36,871 nt of DNA from Syntrophobacteraceae bacterium (GTDB taxonomy: Bacteria > Desulfobacterota > Syntrophobacteria > Syntrophobacterales > Syntrophobacteraceae), in contig JARLHO010000092.1 in the NCBI GenBank assembly GCA_031292215.1, positions 1 through 36,871 on the forward strand, read 5' to 3'. Position numbers and translations under genes: made by a program. Under the pieces are notes generated by a model. It made no database searches, was not told the origin of the DNA, and saw only the letters and a program-made list of their open reading frames with translations. This document shows positions 15,183 through 23,269 of the stretch, piece after piece. The first letter of the stretch is position 1. Each line of letters starts with the position of its first letter.

Positions 15183-16355
15183 TTAGTCGACGCCAAAAAT
15201 TGTTACGTTACCGTAGAGCCCCACGCCGCCGATATTGTGAACGAGCCCGAAGACGGGGTCTTTCACCTGAATATCTCCGGCCTCTCCGCGGAGCTGCATG
15301 ACGATGGTGCGAATCTGCGAGCCGCCGGTAGCCCCGATGGGATGTCCCTTGGACAGGAGGCCTCCGTCGACGTTAACCGGAATGCGCCCTTCCTTGTAGG
15401 TCTCCTTGGACCGGATGAGGTCTTTGCCCTCGCCGGGCTTGGCAAATCCGAGGTTTTCGTATGCCATCATCTCAGCGATCGTAAAGCAGTCGTGGACTTC
15501 GGCAACGTTGATATCGGCAGCCGTAATGCCGGCCATCTTGTAGGCCTGCCTGGCGGCCTCCTCGGCTGCCGCAAGGCCGAAGAGCCTGTCTCGGCCGGCC
15601 ATGTTTACCGGGGCCGAAGCGGCGCCGACTCCCTTTATCCAGACGGGCTTTCTGGAAAAAGAGCGCGCCTTTTCCTCGGAGCAAACGATCACGCAGGAAC
15701 TGCCATCGGCGTTGGCACAGCAGTCGCCGCCGCGAAGAGGCGTGGCAACAGGGGCGCCGAGGAAGCTCGAAGGATCCATGATCTGCTCGAGCAAAACGGG
15801 TTTTCGATAGACGGCAAGCGGGTTTAGCTGTCCATAGGTTGCGGCCTTGACGCGAATGAGCGCCAAATCTTCCGGGGTCGTCCCAAACTTTGCCATGTGC
15901 GCTCGGGCGTGCATGGCGTAATAGGCGGGCATCATGGTCCCGAATGGGGACTCCCACTGAATGTCCGCGCCCCGGCCCATGCGCTCCTGCGACTCGACCG
16001 AGGTAAGCTGCGACATGATCTGGAAGCCTACGACCAGCACGACGTCGTGGAGACCCGAGGCCACGAGAGAGTAGGCGAGCCTTAAGCCCGTGCTGCTAGA
16101 CGAGCACAGCGTCTCGGCATAGAAGGTGGGCTGGGGATTTAGCCCCAGGTACTCGGCGATGACTCCTGCCGGAGACCTTTGCTTATCGTATTCCGGCGCC
16201 GAACAGACAACGGTTGCGTCGATATCGGTTCCGACAATCCCGGCATCCTTCATCGCTTCGCTATAGCTATCAAACACCAACTCACGGATCGACCCCGGAT
16301 AGGTGCGCACAAAGGTGCTTTGCCCGACGCCGATTACTCCAACTTTTCCACTCAT
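15183..16355 (-). CDS. SCP-x-like thiolase / acetyl-CoA acetyltransferase family protein
   Basis: This 390-residue thiolase-fold enzyme would cleave a 3-ketoacyl-CoA with CoA. The nucleophilic cysteine is C84 in ETLCSSSSTG. The active-site histidine is H338 in GHPIGATG, and HDCF and HNIGGVG follow the SCP-x/BbsB-type pattern, where the second cysteine of classical thiolases is missing. Its partner is the DUF35 protein encoded just downstream. It sits 33 bases after oah, in an operon of ring-opening enzymes, so a role in beta-oxidation of the 3-hydroxypimelyl-CoA product is plausible. ATG at 16355 with CTGGAGGGTTATT upstream (GGAGG 6 bases away). Confidence 0.88.
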   Translation of the reverse strand: MSGKVGVIGVGQSTFVRTYPGSIRELVFDSYSEAMKDAGIVGTDIDATVVCSAPEYDKQRSPAGVIAEYLGLNPQPTFYAETLCSSSSTGLRLAYSLVASGLHDVVLVVGFQIMSQLTSVESQERMGRGADIQWESPFGTMMPAYYAMHARAHMAKFGTTPEDLALIRVKAATYGQLNPLAVYRKPVLLEQIMDPSSFLGAPVATPLRGGDCCANADGSSCVIVCSEEKARSFSRKPVWIKGVGAASAPVNMAGRDRLFGLAAAEEAARQAYKMAGITAADINVAEVHDCFTIAEMMAYENLGFAKPGEGKDLIRSKETYKEGRIPVNVDGGLLSKGHPIGATGGSQIRTIVMQLRGEAGDIQVKDPVFGLVHNIGGVGLYGNVTIFGVD

Positions 16356-16388
16356 AATAACCCTCCAGGAGCTCTTCCCCGGGAACTC

Positions 16389-17525
16389 TTATTCCTTAGG
16401 TTTGCCAAGCACTTCGGCAAACATGTCATAGTCCCAGGTCTTGCACTCCGCAATATTTTGGCGAAACTTGATGAAATCAGCCACATCGGTCCCGGTTATC
16501 TTCTTCGTATTGAAGGCGCCGAACCCAAGGAACGCTTCCCCGCCCATGTTGGCGGCAAGCCAGTGGCGGTGCTCGTTTTTGGTGGTATCCCAGAAGAACT
16601 TTTTCTTTTGCCTGATGCCGTCGATAGATTTAATAAGGCATCCCGGGAAAAGGTTTGCAAACTTCCACACTACCGACTGGACTTCTTTGTCGAGCAGTTC
16701 GAAGTCGGAGTTGGCCTGGTGTTTTTTAAGCAGTTCCCGGCCTTCGGCCAAATCCTTTCCGGTTTTGGACTCGCCGTAGACGATCTCGCCGTCATCGACC
16801 CATTTGTCCCAGACAACCGTCGGGTTTCTCATCCACTTGCCGTCCACCTTGAGAACGGGAACGACTTTGGAGACAAGGTTTTTGGCCTTCATCTTATAGG
16901 CGGACCACATCTCGCAGGACACGCAGTTCCACATGGCGTCTTCGGCCGAAAGGTACCAGGGCAGAAAGTCCGAGGAACCGCCAACAGGGGCGGAACCGTG
17001 GCGGGGGCCGGCCTGGCCGTAGATGGCAAGATCTGAGGAAATAGCGATATCGCACGCCATCCCGATTTCCTGTCCGCCGGCGACCCGCATGCCGTTTACG
17101 CGGCAGACCACCGGTTTTTTGCACATGAGGATCGAGTCTACCATGTGGTTGAACAGCTCCATGTACTGGCCGTATTCGTCACATCTCATGGAGTAATATT
17201 CGCTGTATTCCCGGGTGTTTCCGCCGGTGCAAAAAGCGTAGGGGCCGGTGCCGGTAAAGACGACGCAAATGACGCTCCTGTCCAGAGAGGCATTTTCGAA
17301 GCCGGCTATAACGCCTTTTACCATTTCCGTGGTGTAGGAATTGTACTGGGCAGGGTTATTTAGCCGAATCCATGCCGTGTACAGACCTTCGACCACCTTT
17401 CCCGAGAGGTCCGTAAGAGGTTTTTTCTCGTATACCACGCAAGGGGCTTCCGTCCCCCAGTGAATATCCGAGTGCAGAAGGTGGTCTTTGTGTTCCTGAT
17501 CCCTTGGCATCCATTCAAGTGCCAT
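16389..17525 (-). CDS. oah: 6-oxocyclohex-1-ene-1-carbonyl-CoA hydrolase (BamA/Oah)
   Basis: This enoyl-CoA hydratase superfamily enzyme hydrates and hydrolytically opens 6-oxocyclohex-1-ene-1-carbonyl-CoA to 3-hydroxypimelyl-CoA. The gene is widely used as a marker for anaerobic aromatic degradation. The 378-residue length fits BamA. The crotonase core appears as FTGTGPYAFCTGGNTREYSEYY and RVNGMRVAGGQEIGMACDIAI (oxyanion hole region), with family-typical AIYGQAGPRHGSAPVGGSSDFL. ATG at 17525 has AAGGAG (..TATAAGGAGATATATCG) upstream. had lies upstream in the same operon, and the thiolase pair and dehydrogenase lie downstream. Confidence 0.96.
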   Translation of the reverse strand: MALEWMPRDQEHKDHLLHSDIHWGTEAPCVVYEKKPLTDLSGKVVEGLYTAWIRLNNPAQYNSYTTEMVKGVIAGFENASLDRSVICVVFTGTGPYAFCTGGNTREYSEYYSMRCDEYGQYMELFNHMVDSILMCKKPVVCRVNGMRVAGGQEIGMACDIAISSDLAIYGQAGPRHGSAPVGGSSDFLPWYLSAEDAMWNCVSCEMWSAYKMKAKNLVSKVVPVLKVDGKWMRNPTVVWDKWVDDGEIVYGESKTGKDLAEGRELLKKHQANSDFELLDKEVQSVVWKFANLFPGCLIKSIDGIRQKKKFFWDTTKNEHRHWLAANMGGEAFLGFGAFNTKKITGTDVADFIKFRQNIAECKTWDYDMFAEVLGKPKE

Positions 17526-17619
17526 CGATATATCTCCTTATAGCATCGCGCCCTGGAGGCGGGGCGGTGAAAAGTGGCAATGGCCGCCCGGCCATTGGCT
17601 GCAATGTTATGAAAGGTGG

Positions 17620-17652
17620 TTGTTGGGCTGCGCTTCGCTTAGCCCAACCTAC
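17620..17652. repeat. Palindromic REP-like repeat between had and oah
   Basis: Third copy of the TTGGGCTGCGCT..AGCCCAACCTAC unit, in the 160-base spacer between had and oah. Confidence 0.75.
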
Positions 17653-17685
17653 GGGTTGGCCCAACCTCAATCCCGCCGATAACTT

Positions 17686-18789
17686 CTAGAAATCGGGAAC
17701 CAGAACGATCCGCCGGTCGGGGGGCGTATGGTGGGCGTCCTCGAAAGCCTCCCGTATCTGGCTCATCGGCCGGGTCTGAACGAAGGGGCCAACCGAAATC
17801 TTGCCGGTTACAACCATTTCGAGCACCTGAGGATAATACTCGGGCAAACATCCCCAGGTCCCGATGATCTCGGCGTCAAAGGCCATGAGGCGGCTCAGCA
17901 TGTATTCGGTTTTCCCCATGCCAAAGCCGATGATGATCAGTTTGCCGGTAAAGCTTAAGAGAGTTAGCGCGGTTTCCTGGCCGGGCTTGCTCCCGGTCGC
18001 CTCGAAAATCTTCCACCCGTAGCCGGGAAGCCCCTGCTGCTCGCGGATTTTCTTTACTTCCGCAGATACCTCGGCCGGACCCTTTCCGCTCGCATTTATC
18101 ACGAAGTCGGCCCCGTACTTTAGCATCTTCCGGAGGCGTTCCTCGACGATGTCAACGGCGATAACCGTTCCCGCCCCGAGCCCTTTGGCCGTTTGAACCA
18201 TGTACTGTCCGACGCCTCCGACCCCGATAACGATGACGTTATCGCCCACTTCAAGGCCCGCACGCTTTGCGGCCTGAAAGGGAGTGGTGACCGCGTCGGC
18301 CACAACCGAGAGTTCTTCGAGCGGAATACTTCCCCGTTTTTTAATTTCGCAAAGATCCAGGGAGGGAACGGGAATATGGCTTGCAAAACCGCCGTAGACA
18401 CCCGTGCTGTTTCCGGGCATTTTCTGATTGAGGCACCTGTTGCCGCGCCGGGTCTTGCACAGCTCGCACTGCCGGCAGGGCATGACCGCGGGGACAAGGA
18501 CTTCTTTTCCCACCCATTTTTTATCGCCTGCCACAACGGTCCCGGAAATCTCGTGCCCCAGGATCAGGGGGGGCTTGCAAACCGTTGGCACTCCGTCGTA
18601 GAAGTAGCCAAGATCGGTGTGGCACACTCCACAGCCTGCAACCTTTACGAGAACTTCGCCCTCTTTTAGCTCGGGAACCGGAATCTCCACCAGTTCGAGC
18701 CTCCCGGGGATCTTTTCTCCAGTCTCCTTGTTCTTGGCGGTCGGTTGGACCATCTGCCAAGCCTTGATCTTATCGGGCACTGTTGACAT
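17686..18789 (-). CDS. had: 6-hydroxycyclohex-1-ene-1-carbonyl-CoA dehydrogenase (Had/BamQ)
   Basis: This zinc-type medium-chain alcohol dehydrogenase oxidises 6-hydroxycyclohex-1-ene-1-carbonyl-CoA with NAD+, feeding Oah. The 367-residue product shows catalytic zinc ligands in CGVCHTDLG and GHEISG. The structural zinc loop CRQCELCKTRRGNRC and the Rossmann motif GVGGVGQ are also present. Start at 18789 (MSTVPDKIKAW), with GGAAGGAG about 6 bases upstream; the extended frame to 18858 adds a basic leader without family support. It is first in the operon had-oah-thiolase-DUF35-acyl-CoA dehydrogenase. Pairing with Oah makes the Had call safer than a generic alcohol dehydrogenase. Confidence 0.92.
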   Translation of the reverse strand: MSTVPDKIKAWQMVQPTAKNKETGEKIPGRLELVEIPVPELKEGEVLVKVAGCGVCHTDLGYFYDGVPTVCKPPLILGHEISGTVVAGDKKWVGKEVLVPAVMPCRQCELCKTRRGNRCLNQKMPGNSTGVYGGFASHIPVPSLDLCEIKKRGSIPLEELSVVADAVTTPFQAAKRAGLEVGDNVIVIGVGGVGQYMVQTAKGLGAGTVIAVDIVEERLRKMLKYGADFVINASGKGPAEVSAEVKKIREQQGLPGYGWKIFEATGSKPGQETALTLLSFTGKLIIIGFGMGKTEYMLSRLMAFDAEIIGTWGCLPEYYPQVLEMVVTGKISVGPFVQTRPMSQIREAFEDAHHTPPDRRIVLVPDF

Positions 18790-18867
18790 TTTTCTCCTTC
18801 CTGAAAAGCTCTGCGGCACGGGCCGCCGCGGCGAGCGTACAAGATATGGATTGAACATCCCTAAATA

Positions 18868-18940
18868 GTGAGCAGTAAACAGTGATTAGTGAATGGAAGG
18901 GGCGCTGTAAACCATTCACTAGTCACTATTTACCAGTCAC
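18868..18940. repeat. Imperfect 29-bp inverted repeat in the had/Mo-hydroxylase divergent region
   Basis: Arms 18868-18896 (GTGAGCAGTAAACAGTGATT..) and 18912-18940 are imperfect complements around a 15-base spacer. The gap 18790-19187 also contains a CAGCTA-N5-CGGCTA pair at 18975-18991 with the same 11-base half-site step as the iorA and bam operators, and TTCATCATAGTGAA at 19090-19103. Control elements for both divergent operons should lie here; no clear -35/-10 pair was identified. Confidence 0.6.
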
Positions 18941-19187
18941 CAGCCTGGGAGGCGCGAAGCTGCCTCACGGTAAGCAGCTACAATCCGGCTACAAAATAGC
19001 TTGTGAAAAAAATAGTGTCAATAAATTTTTGCCCCCCTTTGCGCTGGGGAAGGGGTGGTCTTCGCCTGCTCAAGATGATAAAAAGGTCATTCATCATAGT
19101 GAACTACCCCCAGGATTCCCCAAAAAACCGCGGGCGCGGTGCGGGGCAAGGAAAAGTTTACCATACCTTTGCTTGAGGAGAAATGGA

Positions 19188-20063
19188 ATGGTCCTGCCCG
19201 GATTTGAATTCGACGAGGCGGCAACCGTTGCGCAAGGGTGTCTTATTTTGTCCGAATTCGGGGCAAGGGCCAAGGTGATAGCGGGGGGGACCGATGTAGC
19301 GGTTGCGATGAAAAAGAAGCTGCTCGCCCCCGAGCGGCTGGTATCCATAGCGAGGATCCCCGAGCTCAAAAGAATCGATTCCTCCCCTGGGATGTTACGA
19401 CTTGGTCCCTGCGTAACGATTGGAAAGATCGGTGCATCGGGGGAAATCGACAAAAGATGGGGGGCGATTTGCGCGGGGGCAAGGGCGCTTGGGACCCCAT
19501 CGGTTAGAAACCGCGCAACGGTTGGCGGAAATCTCGGGAGTGCTAGGCCTGCCGCGGACATGGCGCCTTCGCTTATGGCCTATGGCGCACGGGTCATTCT
19601 CACCAGCAAAGCGGGAGAGCGGGTGGTGTCTTTAGAAAATTTTTTCCATGGGCCGGGACTAAGTGAAATGGCCTCCGACGAGATCCTGACGCAAATCGAG
19701 GTGGACGCGCCTCCCCCGTTTGCCGGGGCAAGCTATGGGAGCCTTTCCGTTCGATCGCGTGACTGCAACATCGTAAATGTGGCCTCTTTTCTGATGTTGG
19801 AAGGCCCGGGCGGGCAGATAAAGGGGGCAAGGATCGTTTTGGGGTGTGTCGGCCCGACGCCGCGAAGGGCGCTTGGGGCCGAAAGGGCCCTTATCGGCGA
19901 AAAGGGTGGGGAGGCTTTGTTTACAAGGGCCGCCCAAGCCGCGATGGTTGATTGCGCGCCCATAGACGACTTCCGGGGATCGGCCGGCTACAGGAAAGAG
20001 ATGGTGGGGGTGCTTGCGCAAAGGAGCCTTTGCGCGGCGTTTCAAGAGGCGCTAAAGAGCTGA
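19188..20063 (+). CDS. Molybdenum hydroxylase FAD subunit (HcrB/CoxM family, without the [4Fe-4S] insert)
   Basis: This FAD-binding subunit belongs to a xanthine-oxidase-family enzyme and passes electrons between FAD and the [2Fe-2S] subunit. The 291-residue product carries the two FAD motifs, AGGTDVAV near 32-39 and ATVGGNLGSARPAADM near 107-122. The start at 19188 follows GAGGAG by 7 bases; the longer frame to 18882 runs through repeat DNA. Genuine 4-hydroxybenzoyl-CoA reductase beta subunits have an insertion of about 40 residues binding a [4Fe-4S] cluster. Here the segment after the second motif runs straight on (SLMAYGARVILTSKAGER), so that cluster is absent. It may thus be a relative with a different substrate or electron direction. 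The context of aryl-CoA genes still suggests an aromatic CoA ester. Confidence 0.85.
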   Translation: MVLPGFEFDEAATVAQGCLILSEFGARAKVIAGGTDVAVAMKKKLLAPERLVSIARIPELKRIDSSPGMLRLGPCVTIGKIGASGEIDKRWGAICAGARALGTPSVRNRATVGGNLGSARPAADMAPSLMAYGARVILTSKAGERVVSLENFFHGPGLSEMASDEILTQIEVDAPPPFAGASYGSLSVRSRDCNIVNVASFLMLEGPGGQIKGARIVLGCVGPTPRRALGAERALIGEKGGEALFTRAAQAAMVDCAPIDDFRGSAGYRKEMVGVLAQRSLCAAFQEALKS

Positions 20064-20100
20064 TCGGGCGTTCGGGTTTATCCCGGGGATAAGAGGGTTT

Positions 20101-20574
20101 ATGGCGGCAAAACTCATTCACCTTGTTATAAACGATAGGGAATATGACATCGCGGTGCAGCCAAACGAGACTTTGGTAGACATGCTGCGCGACCGGTTTG
20201 GCCTTACCGGGACCAAAAAGGGGTGCGGCCTGGGAGACTGCGGCTCGTGCACGGTGATTATGGACGGAGAAACCGTTAATTCGTGCCTTGTGCTTGCGGT
20301 GCAGGCCAGCGGGCGCCGCATCACAACCATCGAGGGTCTGGAAACCGGGGAGGGGCTCCATCCGGTTCAAAGAGCTTTTATCGAACATGGGGCGATCCAG
20401 TGCGGGTTTTGTTCTCCGGGGATGATACTTTGCGCCAAAAACCTGCTAGACAAAAATCCCGAGCCGACCGAAGGGGAAATCCGGGGGGCAATATCTGGAA
20501 ATCTTTGCCGGTGCACCGGCTACCAGAAGATCGTTGAAGCCGTGCAAGCGGTTGCGGGACGGGGAGACATTTAA
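20101..20574 (+). CDS. Molybdenum hydroxylase [2Fe-2S] subunit (HcrC/HbaB/CoxS family)
   Basis: This 157-residue small subunit has two [2Fe-2S] clusters. The plant-ferredoxin-like cluster uses C42, C47, C50 and C62 (GCGLGDCGSC..SC). The second, four-helix-bundle cluster uses C101, C104, C136 and C138 (QCGFCSPGM..LCRCTGYQ). These are complete and in standard spacing. Start ATG 20101 with GAGGG upstream. It is sandwiched between the FAD and Mo subunits, the large subunit starting one base after its stop. Family certain; substrate specificity is set by the large subunit. Confidence 0.94.
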   Translation: MAAKLIHLVINDREYDIAVQPNETLVDMLRDRFGLTGTKKGCGLGDCGSCTVIMDGETVNSCLVLAVQASGRRITTIEGLETGEGLHPVQRAFIEHGAIQCGFCSPGMILCAKNLLDKNPEPTEGEIRGAISGNLCRCTGYQKIVEAVQAVAGRGDI

Positions 20575-22932
20575 GTGGGCGGCTTTGAGGTTGTAAACTC
20601 GAGGGCCATAAGAGTCGATGCGCCGGCAAAGGCTACGGGGCGAGCCCAATACGTAGACGACATGAAGATTTCGGGAATGCTCCACGGGGCCATGCTGCAA
20701 AGTCCTCTTTCGCACGCGCGGATAATGGAGATCGATGTTTCGGCCGCAGCGCGCCTTCCGGGCGTAAAGGCGATCGTTTCAGCGCGGGAGGCGGGTCTTG
20801 TAGCGTTTGGCGTAAGCCCGGCTCGCTATGACGAAACTCTTTTTTGCCACGACAAGGTAAGGCACCACGGAGACAATGTGGCAGCGGTAGCCGCTGTGGA
20901 CATGGAAACGGCCATGCACGCTCTTTCTCTTATAAAAGTGGAATACGAGGAGCTTCCAGCGCTTCTAACGATCGAGGAGGCCATGGCCGAGGGCGCCCCT
21001 CTTATCCACGAAGGGTTTCCTCGAAATATCGGCGCAGAGGTTCACCAGGAATTTGGAAATGTCAAAGAGGCCTTTAAGGAATGCGACCTCATAAAGACCA
21101 CGACTTTTGTCAACAAGCGCCAGGACGCCGCCTTTCTAGAACCCCAGGGATGCATCGCCGACTTCGATATTTTCGGAAACCTGACGCTTTATACTTCGAC
21201 CCAGTCGGTCCACTACGTCCAGAGGACGGCGGCCATGGTCCTGAGGTTGCCCCTAGGGAAAGTGCGGGTCGTAAAGCCCTGTGTGGGAGGGGGATTTGGA
21301 CCCAAGGCGGCAGCCAATCACCTGGAGCTTGCAGCAAGCCTTCTTTCGATGAAGACCACAAAGCCGGTCAAGATGACCTTCGATAGAGAACAGGTCTTCC
21401 TGCACGGCCGCTCGCGCCATCAATTTTTCCATAAATTCACCACCGGGGTAAAAAAAGACGGCTCGATTTTGGCACTGGACCATGAGTGCTATGTAAACGG
21501 GGGGGCCTACTCAAGCTTTGGGATGGCCACGGTCTACTATGCCGGGGCGCTGCTCGGGGGCCCCTACAGACTGGCCAACATGAGATATGAGGGCTACCGC
21601 GTCTACACAAACCTTCCGGCGTGCGGGGCGCAGCGGGGGCACGGGGGAGTGGCCGCGCGCGCCGGCTTTGAACAGCAACTGGACATGATAGCCGTTGAAC
21701 TGGGGATGGATCCTTTCGAATTTCGAAAGAAAAACGCTCTGGCAGCAGGAGATGCGACCTGCAACGGCATGGACATCGGAAGCTTCGCCATGGGGGAGTG
21801 TCTGGAAGCGGTAAAGAACACCTCAGGGTGGAGCGGGAAGAAGGGCAAACTCCCCCGGGGCAAGGGTATCGGCATGGCCTGCGGCTTTTTCCCCACGGGG
21901 GCGGGTTATCCGGTGTACCCCTCAGAGACCTGCCAGGCCACGGTGCTGGTAAAACTTTCCGAGGACGGTGGGGCGGCGCTGGTATTTTCGGCCTCGGCGG
22001 AAATCGGGCAGGGCTCGGACACCGCCCTTGCCATGATTGTGGCCGAGGCGCTGGGGATCCCGCTGGAGATGGTGAGAGTTCGGTCGGGGGATACCGATTT
22101 CGGGGTAGACCTTGGAGCGTATGCCAGCCGGCAGACCCTTATGAGCGGCCAGGCGGCAAAAGAGGCGGCAGAAGAGGCAAAGCGCCAGGTTTTGGAAGTT
22201 CTGGGCGAGCAGTTGGGCGTAGCCGTAGAGGAGATGGATATCAAAAACGGCGTAGTGGAATTTAAGAGGGATAAACCGGATCCGGGGCCGCTTAGGACCC
22301 GCTATATCAAGGAACACCGAGGGTTTAGGGACAATCCGGCAAAAGAGGACACGTTGTCTTTCCGGGAAGCTTCCCGGATTGCTTTTTTAAGCCGCGGGAC
22401 AATTGTAGGCAAGGGGTGGTACAAGCCTCCCGGGCCTTCGGGGGGATTTACGATTGCAACGGCCATCGGCTCTCCCGCCTACGGCTGTTCGGCCCAGGTG
22501 GTGGAGCTTTCGGTCGATGAACAGACCGGCAAGATCACAATCGAGCGGGTAAGCGATGCCCACGATTGCGGACTGGCCATAAACCGCACCTCGGTTGAAG
22601 CTCAGATGCAGGGCTCGGTTTCCATGGGGCTTGGCGAGGCGCTGTTTGAAGAGGTAAAATTCGATTGCCGGGGCCGGCTCATCAACGCAGACCTTGCCGA
22701 GTACAAAATTCCCACCTCCCTGGACATGCCCGAGGTGAAATCGGTTATTGTCGAAAGCAGGGAACCAAACGGCCCCTACGGGGCAAAAGAAGTGGGAGAG
22801 GGGGCGATAATGGCCACCATTCCGGCTATCCTGAACGCAGTGTTCGATGCGACGGGAGTGAGGATCTTCGAACTTCCGCTGACACCCGAGAGGGTTTACC
22901 AGGCGCTAAAGGAAGATAGGGGGAAAGTATGA
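20575..22932 (+). CDS. Molybdenum hydroxylase large subunit (HcrA/HbaC-like, candidate aryl-CoA dehydroxylase)
   Basis: This 785-residue molybdopterin-binding catalytic subunit belongs to the xanthine oxidase family. The glycine-rich Mo-cofactor loop VGGGFGPK ends at 244, a CGAQRGHGG segment contacts the cofactor, and the invariant active-site glutamate is probably E742 in GAKEVGEG. The GTG at 20575, immediately after the preceding stop, is the start; GGGGAG lies 8 bases before it. Length and motifs resemble 4-hydroxybenzoyl-CoA reductase alpha (about 770 residues), which reductively removes the para hydroxyl. Other family members act on nicotinate, purines or CO. Nearby bam and oah genes favour a hydroxybenzoyl-CoA, but the FAD partner lacks the diagnostic insert, so specificity stays open. 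Confidence 0.88.
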   Translation: MGGFEVVNSRAIRVDAPAKATGRAQYVDDMKISGMLHGAMLQSPLSHARIMEIDVSAAARLPGVKAIVSAREAGLVAFGVSPARYDETLFCHDKVRHHGDNVAAVAAVDMETAMHALSLIKVEYEELPALLTIEEAMAEGAPLIHEGFPRNIGAEVHQEFGNVKEAFKECDLIKTTTFVNKRQDAAFLEPQGCIADFDIFGNLTLYTSTQSVHYVQRTAAMVLRLPLGKVRVVKPCVGGGFGPKAAANHLELAASLLSMKTTKPVKMTFDREQVFLHGRSRHQFFHKFTTGVKKDGSILALDHECYVNGGAYSSFGMATVYYAGALLGGPYRLANMRYEGYRVYTNLPACGAQRGHGGVAARAGFEQQLDMIAVELGMDPFEFRKKNALAAGDATCNGMDIGSFAMGECLEAVKNTSGWSGKKGKLPRGKGIGMACGFFPTGAGYPVYPSETCQATVLVKLSEDGGAALVFSASAEIGQGSDTALAMIVAEALGIPLEMVRVRSGDTDFGVDLGAYASRQTLMSGQAAKEAAEEAKRQVLEVLGEQLGVAVEEMDIKNGVVEFKRDKPDPGPLRTRYIKEHRGFRDNPAKEDTLSFREASRIAFLSRGTIVGKGWYKPPGPSGGFTIATAIGSPAYGCSAQVVELSVDEQTGKITIERVSDAHDCGLAINRTSVEAQMQGSVSMGLGEALFEEVKFDCRGRLINADLAEYKIPTSLDMPEVKSVIVESREPNGPYGAKEVGEGAIMATIPAILNAVFDATGVRIFELPLTPERVYQALKEDRGKV

Positions 22933-23132
22933 AAATCATAGAAAGCGGCTCCGAATTGGAAGTTCCATCCGGCTGCACGGTTGAAAAACTCCTGGCCATC
23001 CTTGGGGAGGACGGGCGGCACGACATGATAGTCGAGATAAACCACGTATTCGTGCATGCAAAAGATTACTCCTGCGCCCAGATCCGGGAAGGGGACCAAA
23101 TCGAGCTGATACACCTGGCTTTCGGCGGCTAG
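22929..23132 (+). CDS. ThiS/MoaD-like sulfur-carrier protein
   Basis: This 67-residue ubiquitin-like protein ends in the exposed Gly-Gly (HLAFGG) needed for thiocarboxylate formation. The beta-grasp pattern is visible (VPSGCTVEKLLAIL..IVEINHVFVH..DQIELIHLAFGG). Its ATG overlaps the large-subunit stop (ATGA at 22929-22932), so it is made with the Mo enzyme. It could supply sulfur for molybdopterin synthesis or for a sulfurated Mo site. ThiS for thiamine is less likely in this setting. No E1-like activator is in the window. A weak ATGAGC/GCTCAT stem (23255-23273) lies in the following 137 bases. Confidence 0.85.
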   Translation: MKIIESGSELEVPSGCTVEKLLAILGEDGRHDMIVEINHVFVHAKDYSCAQIREGDQIELIHLAFGG

Positions 23133-23269
23133 GGGCTCGATTAATGGATAAACGATCGACGGTGAACGAGATAGGGCATAAAAACAGGCAAAAAAACGGG
23201 AGTCTTCATTACGAATTCGGCTAAGGCACATTGTGTTTCAAATTGATTTCTCTTATGAGCTTCTCCAGC

